Source of the DNA: Prevotellaceae bacterium UBA3646
Lineage (GTDB): Bacteria > Bacteroidota > Bacteroidia > Bacteroidales > Bacteroidaceae
Direction: 5' to 3'
Assembly: GCA_002373535.1 (NCBI GenBank)
Contig: DFKL01000121.1
Location: 1 to 16,851 of the forward strand
Length of the DNA stretch: 16,851 bases
A program made the translations under genes and the position numbers. Each line of letters starts with the position of its first letter. Positions within the stretch are counted from its first letter, which is position 1. Below are positions 15,275-16,851 of this stretch, one piece after another. The notes beneath the pieces were generated by a model. It was not told where the DNA came from and ran no database searches. It saw only the letters and a program-made list of their open reading frames with translations.

Positions 15275-15282
15275 TATCTTTG
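15275..15282 (+). promoter_or_regulatory. Bacteroidetes -7 promoter element (TATCTTTG) for purE-ispG
   Basis: TATCTTTG on the + strand ends 27 bases before the purE ATG. A TTTG at 15247-15250 lies 24 bases upstream, slightly further than a usual -33. The element covers the in-frame TTG at 15280, which excludes that codon as the purE start. It is divergent from the carB promoter with 43 bases between the two -7 boxes. Confidence 0.6.
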
Positions 15283-15309
15283 TCAAGAAAAAACACAAAA
15301 CATACAAAT

Positions 15310-15807
15310 ATGGTAAGCATAATCATGGGCAGCACCAGCGACCTGCCAGTAATGGACCGTGCAGCATCCTTCCTCGACCAGATGCAGATTCCCTTTGAGC
15401 TCAACGCCCTCTCCGCCCATCGCACCCCCGCGGAAGTCGAGCAATTCGCCAGCAGCGCCCGAGAGCGCGGCATTCGCGTCATCATCGCCGGCGCCGGCAT
15501 GTCCGCCGCCCTCCCCGGCGTCATCGCCGCCAACACCACCATCCCCGTCATCGGCGTTCCTGTCAAAGGCATGCTCGACGGCCTCGACGCCATGCTCAGC
15601 ATCATCCAGATGCCCCCCGGCATCCCCGTCGCCACAGTAGGCATAGACGCTGCTCTCAATGCCGCCATCCTCGCCGCCCAGATCCTCGCCCTCGGCGACC
15701 CCGACCTCGCAGCCAGGCTCCAGGCATACAAGGACAGCCTCAAGCAGAAGATCGTAAAAGCCAACCAAGACCTCGCCCAGGTAAAATACAAATACAAGCA
15801 AAACTAA
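15310..15807 (+). CDS. purE: N5-carboxyaminoimidazole ribonucleotide mutase (PurE)
   Basis: A 165-residue class I-sized PurE, the cytoplasmic purine-pathway step that moves the carboxyl group from N5-CAIR to give CAIR. Motifs: VSIIMGSTSDLP at the N terminus (phosphate binding), LSAHRTP with catalytic His37, AGAGMSAALPG at 60-70, and SIIQMPPGIPVATVGI. Where E. coli PurE has AAHLPG, this protein has SAALPG (Ala67 in place of His), which may be a lineage trait. Start at ATG 15310; an upstream in-frame TTG coincides with the promoter. The stop is followed 32 bases later by ispG, so the two are probably one operon. No purK is in the window. Codons end mostly in C. Confidence 0.95.
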   Translation: MVSIIMGSTSDLPVMDRAASFLDQMQIPFELNALSAHRTPAEVEQFASSARERGIRVIIAGAGMSAALPGVIAANTTIPVIGVPVKGMLDGLDAMLSIIQMPPGIPVATVGIDAALNAAILAAQILALGDPDLAARLQAYKDSLKQKIVKANQDLAQVKYKYKQN

Positions 15808-15839
15808 CCCATAGGCAAAAAGGAAAATCCTCTTCAAAA

Positions 15840-16851
15840 ATGACCAGACGCAAGACCCACGAAGTACACATAGGCCAGCTCCGCATCGGCGGCACCAACC
15901 CCGTCGCCGTCCAGAGCATGACCACCTGCTCCACCATGGACACCGACGGCTGCATCCGGCAGGCCATCCGCATCATTCAGGCCGGCGGCCAGCTCGTCCG
16001 CCTCACCACCCAAGGCACCCGCGAAGCCGACAACCTTCGCAACATCAAGGCAGGCCTCTCACGGCTCGGCTACGGTCACATCCCCCTCTGCGCCGACGTC
16101 CATTTCAACCCCAACGTCGCCGACCTCGCCGCCACCATCGTCGAGAAAGTCCGCATCAACCCCGGCAACTACGTCGATCCCGCCCGTCAGTTCAAGCACC
16201 TCCAGTACACCGATGCCGAATACGCCAACGAGCTCCAGCGCCTCGACCAGCGCTTCTGCCAGTTCCTCGACATCTGTCGCGCCCACCACACCGCCATTCG
16301 CATAGGCGTCAACCACGGCTCCCTCTCCGACCGCATTATGTCCCGTTACGGCGACACCCCCGGCGGCATCGTCGAGAGCTGCATGGAATTCCTCCGCATC
16401 GCCCAGCGCGAACAATACCCCGACATCGTCGTCAGCATCAAAGCCTCCAATACCGTCGTCATGGTACAAAGCGTCCGCCTCCTCTGCCAGCAGATGGAAA
16501 ACGAAGGCATGGACTACCCCCTCCACCTCGGTGTCACCGAAGCAGGCGAAGGCGAAGACGGCCGTCTCAAGAGCGCCGTCGGCATCGGCGCCCTCCTCAT
16601 CGACGGCATCGGCGACACCATCCGCGTCAGTCTCAGCGAGGAACCCGAAGCCGAGATACCAGTCGCCAAAAGCATCCTCCAGGCAGCCCGCGTCCAGATC
16701 ACCAAGACCGAGTACATCTCATGCCCCGGCTGCGGCCGCACCCTCTACGACCTCCAGGACACCATACGCCGCATCAAGGCCGCCATCGCCCAACGCGCCC
16801 AGCAAGACCCACGCTACAACACCCTCAAGATAGGCATCATGGGCTGCATCG
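15840..16851 (+). CDS. ispG: 4-hydroxy-3-methylbut-2-enyl diphosphate synthase (IspG/GcpE), partial
   Basis: The first 337 codons are present and the gene runs off the window. IspG reduces methylerythritol cyclodiphosphate to HMBPP in the MEP isoprenoid pathway using a [4Fe-4S] cluster. The N-terminal TIM-barrel half is clear: PVAVQSMTT, GGQLVRLTTQG, ADVHFNP, KVRINPGNYVDP, IRIGVNHGSLSDRIM, VSIKASNT and LHLGVTEAGEGEDG. The cluster cysteines start at Cys295 and Cys298 (SCPGCGRT), with Cys336 in IMGCI. The wording is that of the large Bacteroidetes/plant type, yet EAEIPVAK (to residue 277) passes straight into SILQAARV and the cysteine domain. The central insert domain of that type is therefore absent, giving a two-domain length like E. 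coli (expected total about 385-400 residues). Start at ATG 15840, 32 bases after purE. Codons end mostly in C. Confidence 0.94.
   Translation, partial: MTRRKTHEVHIGQLRIGGTNPVAVQSMTTCSTMDTDGCIRQAIRIIQAGGQLVRLTTQGTREADNLRNIKAGLSRLGYGHIPLCADVHFNPNVADLAATIVEKVRINPGNYVDPARQFKHLQYTDAEYANELQRLDQRFCQFLDICRAHHTAIRIGVNHGSLSDRIMSRYGDTPGGIVESCMEFLRIAQREQYPDIVVSIKASNTVVMVQSVRLLCQQMENEGMDYPLHLGVTEAGEGEDGRLKSAVGIGALLIDGIGDTIRVSLSEEPEAEIPVAKSILQAARVQITKTEYISCPGCGRTLYDLQDTIRRIKAAIAQRAQQDPRYNTLKIGIMGCI

Noticed and set aside
15189..15797. N-terminal extension of carB by about 200 codons
   Set aside because: It would read antisense through purE and both promoters. The CarB homology begins exactly at the ATG at 15188.
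1..16851. Mobile elements, CRISPR arrays, tRNA or rRNA genes, riboswitches
   Set aside because: No transposase or integrase, no regularly spaced repeats, no tRNA-like cloverleaf and no leader long enough for a riboswitch were seen; the gaps are all short.

Overview
The window is a chromosomal, mostly housekeeping segment from a member of Bacteroidetes, most likely order Bacteroidales (Prevotellaceae/Bacteroidaceae-like; genus not resolvable from this sequence alone). Support: several -7 elements of the Bacteroidetes form TAnnTTTG in front of the transcription units, poor Shine-Dalgarno sites, three tandem FKBP-type prolyl isomerases, an animal-type glutaminyl cyclase lipoprotein, a TGS/ThrRS-editing-domain nucleoside kinase, and a purE-ispG pair. 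I see no mobile element, CRISPR array, tRNA or rRNA gene. The window is gene-dense and no gene-free stretch exceeds about 125 bases.

Layout. 1-1456 (-): first 485 codons of an ABCG-like ABC transporter whose 3' end lies outside the window. 1563-7502 (-): a tightly packed six-gene run read leftwards: an Lrp/AsnC regulator, a fusion of a PuuD-type gamma-glutamyl hydrolase (C26) with a membrane-dipeptidase-type M19 peptidase, a glutaminyl-peptide cyclotransferase lipoprotein, SufE, a DusB-like tRNA-dihydrouridine synthase and a U32/TrhP-like protein. A terminator at about 7565-7624 separates this run from 7648-10055 (-), an operon of three FKBP isomerases predicted to be cytoplasmic, lipid-anchored and periplasmic. 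10210-11868 (+): a uridine-kinase-like nucleoside kinase. 11890-11931: a perfect 18-bp hairpin acting as a shared terminator for the kinase and the convergent carB. 11958-15188 (-): carB. 15310-15807 (+) purE, then 15840 to the window edge (+) ispG, diverging from carB.

How the genes work together. carB and purE feed pyrimidine and purine synthesis from back-to-back promoters, and the kinase fits nucleoside salvage. dus and the U32 gene overlap by four bases and both act on tRNA uridines. The glutaminyl cyclase and the FKBPs act on exported or newly made proteins. The C26-M19 fusion has complete catalytic residues in both halves and could take gamma-glutamyl peptides fully apart, under an amino-acid-type (Lrp) regulator.

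The observations most worth checking: ispG is of the Bacteroidetes sequence type but appears to lack the central insert domain expected for that type; the C26-M19 fusion and its operon partners; the kinase's ThrRS-like editing domain without its metal-binding histidines; and a strong C-over-G asymmetry on the + strand that shapes codon use in both orientations. I found no clear sign of an entirely new system.
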